From Loktanella sp. D2R18 (GTDB taxonomy: Bacteria > Pseudomonadota > Alphaproteobacteria > Rhodobacterales > Rhodobacteraceae): DNA of 64,000 nucleotides. The notes below the pieces were generated by a model. That model worked only from the letters and a program-made list of their open reading frames with translations. It was not told the DNA's origin and did no database searches. A program made the translations under genes and the position numbers. The stretch lies in NCBI RefSeq assembly GCF_003318235.1, contig NZ_QOCG01000030.1, positions 1-64,000 of the forward strand, given 5' to 3'. Of this stretch, positions 62,388 through 64,000 are shown piece after piece; positions within the stretch are counted from its first letter, which is position 1; each line of letters begins with the position of its first letter.

Positions 62388-63325
62388 GCCCCACAACGGT
62401 TGATATTTTGCTGCTGGCCTTTGGCAGTTTTGGCATTCTGATTGGGCTCACATTTATAGGTGAAGTCCTGCGCGCCCGCCAAACCCCTGGCACGCTAAAC
62501 CCTGTGCTTGAAACATTCATGACCCGCATCCAAAGCTGGTGGGGCATGGTCGCATTTGTCGGCGGCGCGCTTCTAATGGGAAAATTCGGGGTGATGGTGC
62601 TGTTCGCATTTTGCTCATTCGCGGCATTGCGCGAATTTCTGACGCTGACGGCCAAAGCACAGGCTGACCACAAATCGCTCGCGCTCGCATTTTTCGTGGT
62701 GCTGCCGTTGCAATATGTCTTTGTCGGCATGGGCTGGACCGGAATGTATACCGTTTTCATTCCGGTTTACGCGTTTTTACTTCTGCCAATCATGTCAGCA
62801 TTGCGCGGCAATGCTGATCGGTTTCTTGTGCGCGTGGCCGAAACCCAATGGGCGCTGATGATTGCGGTTTTTTGCGTCAGCCACGTACCCGCATTGATCA
62901 ATCTAGACCTAGGACAAAGCAGCGACCGTTCCGTCCTAATGATCGCCTTTTTGGTCATGGTCGTGCAGTTTGGTGATTTGCTCGAATATTTCTTTGGGCG
63001 TCGGATCGGGCGTCACAAAATCGCCCCCGGGCTGTCGCCTAAAACCCGCGAAGGTGTGCTCTGCGGTGTCATTTCCGCAATGTGTATCGGCGCGTTGCTG
63101 CATTGGATCACCCCATTTGGTATCTTAGGTGCAGCGGGCATGGCGGCGATCGCATCGTTTGTAGGCATGTTAGGCAGTCTTGTGTTTGCCGCCATCAAAC
63201 GCGACCGCGGCGTCAAGGATTGGTCACATCTGATCCCCGGCCAAGGCGGGTTTGTTGATCAATTGGACAGCGTGATTTTTGCCGCTCCGATCTTTTATCA
63301 TCTGACCGCATATTTCTATGGGTGA
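62384..63325 (+). CDS. cdsA: Phosphatidate cytidylyltransferase (CdsA family)
   Basis: This 313-residue inner-membrane enzyme converts phosphatidic acid and CTP to CDP-diacylglycerol. About eight membrane helices precede the C-terminal signature, here HLIPGQGGFVDQLDSVIFAAP, where the usual PGHGGxxDRxDS has Gln for His and Gln for Arg. The central GDLLEYFFGRRIGRHKIAPGLSPKT segment is typical. These substitutions occur in the YnbB-like branch, so a specialised paralogue is likely. Directly coupled to plsC. Its end overlaps the convergent glycosyltransferase gene by 10 nt. Confidence 0.88.
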   Translation: MSPTTVDILLLAFGSFGILIGLTFIGEVLRARQTPGTLNPVLETFMTRIQSWWGMVAFVGGALLMGKFGVMVLFAFCSFAALREFLTLTAKAQADHKSLALAFFVVLPLQYVFVGMGWTGMYTVFIPVYAFLLLPIMSALRGNADRFLVRVAETQWALMIAVFCVSHVPALINLDLGQSSDRSVLMIAFLVMVVQFGDLLEYFFGRRIGRHKIAPGLSPKTREGVLCGVISAMCIGALLHWITPFGILGAAGMAAIASFVGMLGSLVFAAIKRDRGVKDWSHLIPGQGGFVDQLDSVIFAAPIFYHLTAYFYG

Positions 63326-64000
63326 CGCAAAAACTGCGGCAGTTTCGATAAGTTCTTTGCAACCAACGTGCCTGCCCCGCCGATACGGTGTCGGCGGATT
63401 GCACGGTAATCTTCGCGACTTTTACGGATGAGCAGTTTGAGCGAGCCATTGCTGACCCCGCCGACCTGCATCTGCACCATCACTTGCGGCAAATAGGCCA
63501 ACCGCACATCTGCTGACAGATAGCGCAACATCGCCTCGTAATCGCCGGAAATACGAAACCTGGCGTCATAGGCTCCCATATTTTCAAACACTTGACGGCG
63601 CAGATACAGCGTTGGGTGCGGCGGCATCCACCCCCATTTCAGGCGGGTATTACAATAGGGCCCCGCCGTCCAATGCCGCACCACCCGGCCCGACCCATCT
63701 GCCGCCACATATTGCAAATCACCGTAAACGCCATCGATCGCCGGATCCGCAAGCGCCTTGGCCACAGCCGCCAGCACATTCGGCCCCGCGAGCTGATCAT
63801 CAGCATGCAGCACCCCCACGACATCCCCCGTTACGCGCGCAATCCCTGCGTTGATTGCTTCGTAAATCCCACCATCAGGGGCCGAAACAACTTTAGGGGT
63901 GATGCGGCGCTTTGCCCATAGAATGTCTAAAGTGCCATCGGTCGATCCGCCATCTTGCACCAGGTGTTCGATGTCAGGGTAGGTCTGCTGCGCAAGGCTA
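63316..64000 (-). CDS. Family 2 glycosyltransferase, truncated by the window edge
   Basis: This GT2 protein runs off the right edge: reading continues upstream of residue VQDGGSTDGT into SLAQQTYPDIEHL, so the true start lies beyond 64000. The nucleotide-sugar motif DGGSTDGT, the DxD-type HADDQ and the acceptor region GWMPPHPTLYLRR are present. It probably transfers a sugar in polysaccharide or LPS synthesis at the inner face of the membrane. It is convergent with cdsA. Confidence 0.88.
   Translation of the reverse strand, partial: SLAQQTYPDIEHLVQDGGSTDGTLDILWAKRRITPKVVSAPDGGIYEAINAGIARVTGDVVGVLHADDQLAGPNVLAAVAKALADPAIDGVYGDLQYVAADGSGRVVRHWTAGPYCNTRLKWGWMPPHPTLYLRRQVFENMGAYDARFRISGDYEAMLRYLSADVRLAYLPQVMVQMQVGGVSNGSLKLLIRKSREDYRAIRRHRIGGAGTLVAKNLSKLPQFLRHP

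Noticed and set aside
1-64000. CRISPR array, prophage, integron or defence island
   Set aside because: No regularly spaced repeats, phage structural genes, integrase or known defence gene set were seen anywhere in the window.

Overview
The window is a chromosomal segment of an alphaproteobacterium, most likely a Rhodobacterales/Roseobacter-group marine bacterium. This rests on a TRAP transporter locus, the Fur-family regulator Irr next to fabA, a SAM/SAH-type riboswitch in front of metK (a riboswitch class known from Rhodobacterales), a MerR-controlled beta-oxidation operon and a GC content in the mid-fifties (estimated by eye). I found no rRNA, tRNA, CRISPR array, prophage or complete insertion sequence. 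The one mobile-element-like gene is a REP-associated transposase homologue (RAYT) whose active site looks destroyed.

Layout: 0.3-6.2 kb holds a TRAP transporter (dctP-dctQ-dctM) with a coupled amidase, a divergent LysR regulator and a RidA enzyme. 6.7-13.9 kb is a MerR-headed fatty-acid beta-oxidation operon (acyl-CoA dehydrogenase, GST, YidD-like protein, thiolase, small unknown protein, FadB) ending in a clear terminator. 14-15.5 kb has two unknown envelope proteins, one resembling an M48 peptidase without its zinc site. 15.5-21.6 kb is a nucleoside-salvage operon read leftwards (VOC-cupin protein, cdd, small membrane protein, deoA, deoB, add, upp). 21.7-26.0 kb holds malic enzyme and propionyl-CoA synthetase. 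26-34 kb holds rpsA and aroA-cmk, separated by two accessory periplasmic proteins, plus trmB.

34-44.7 kb contains metK with its riboswitch, lnt, a CorC/TlyC protein, ybeY, phoH and miaB. Accessory genes (a COG3904 protein, an MFS transporter, a 512-residue EF-hand-loop protein) lie within or beside this normally compact cluster. 44.7-46.9 kb has a GT-A-like protein, the dead RAYT flanked by palindromes, and a six-helix membrane protein. 46.9-52 kb is irr/fabA and fabB-fabI (unsaturated fatty-acid synthesis), split by a three-gene reverse-strand block with rsmJ and trmL. 52-58.7 kb has an orphan E1-like protein, an FKBP and a six-gene chain of overlapping catabolic genes starting with an L-2-haloacid dehalogenase. 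58.7-63.3 kb has a TetA-like efflux pump, then a TetR regulator whose probable operators also flank the promoter of a pspA-yiaA-plsC-cdsA operon, which looks like a membrane-maintenance module. A family 2 glycosyltransferase runs off the right edge.

The most interesting places are: (1) the TetR/three-operator/pspA-yiaA-plsC-cdsA module; (2) a periplasmic protein made of two PilJ/NarX-like sensor modules with an FNR-type box in its promoter; (3) the catalytically dead RAYT with matching palindromes; (4) the degenerate M48-like protein; (5) accessory genes inserted into conserved housekeeping clusters.
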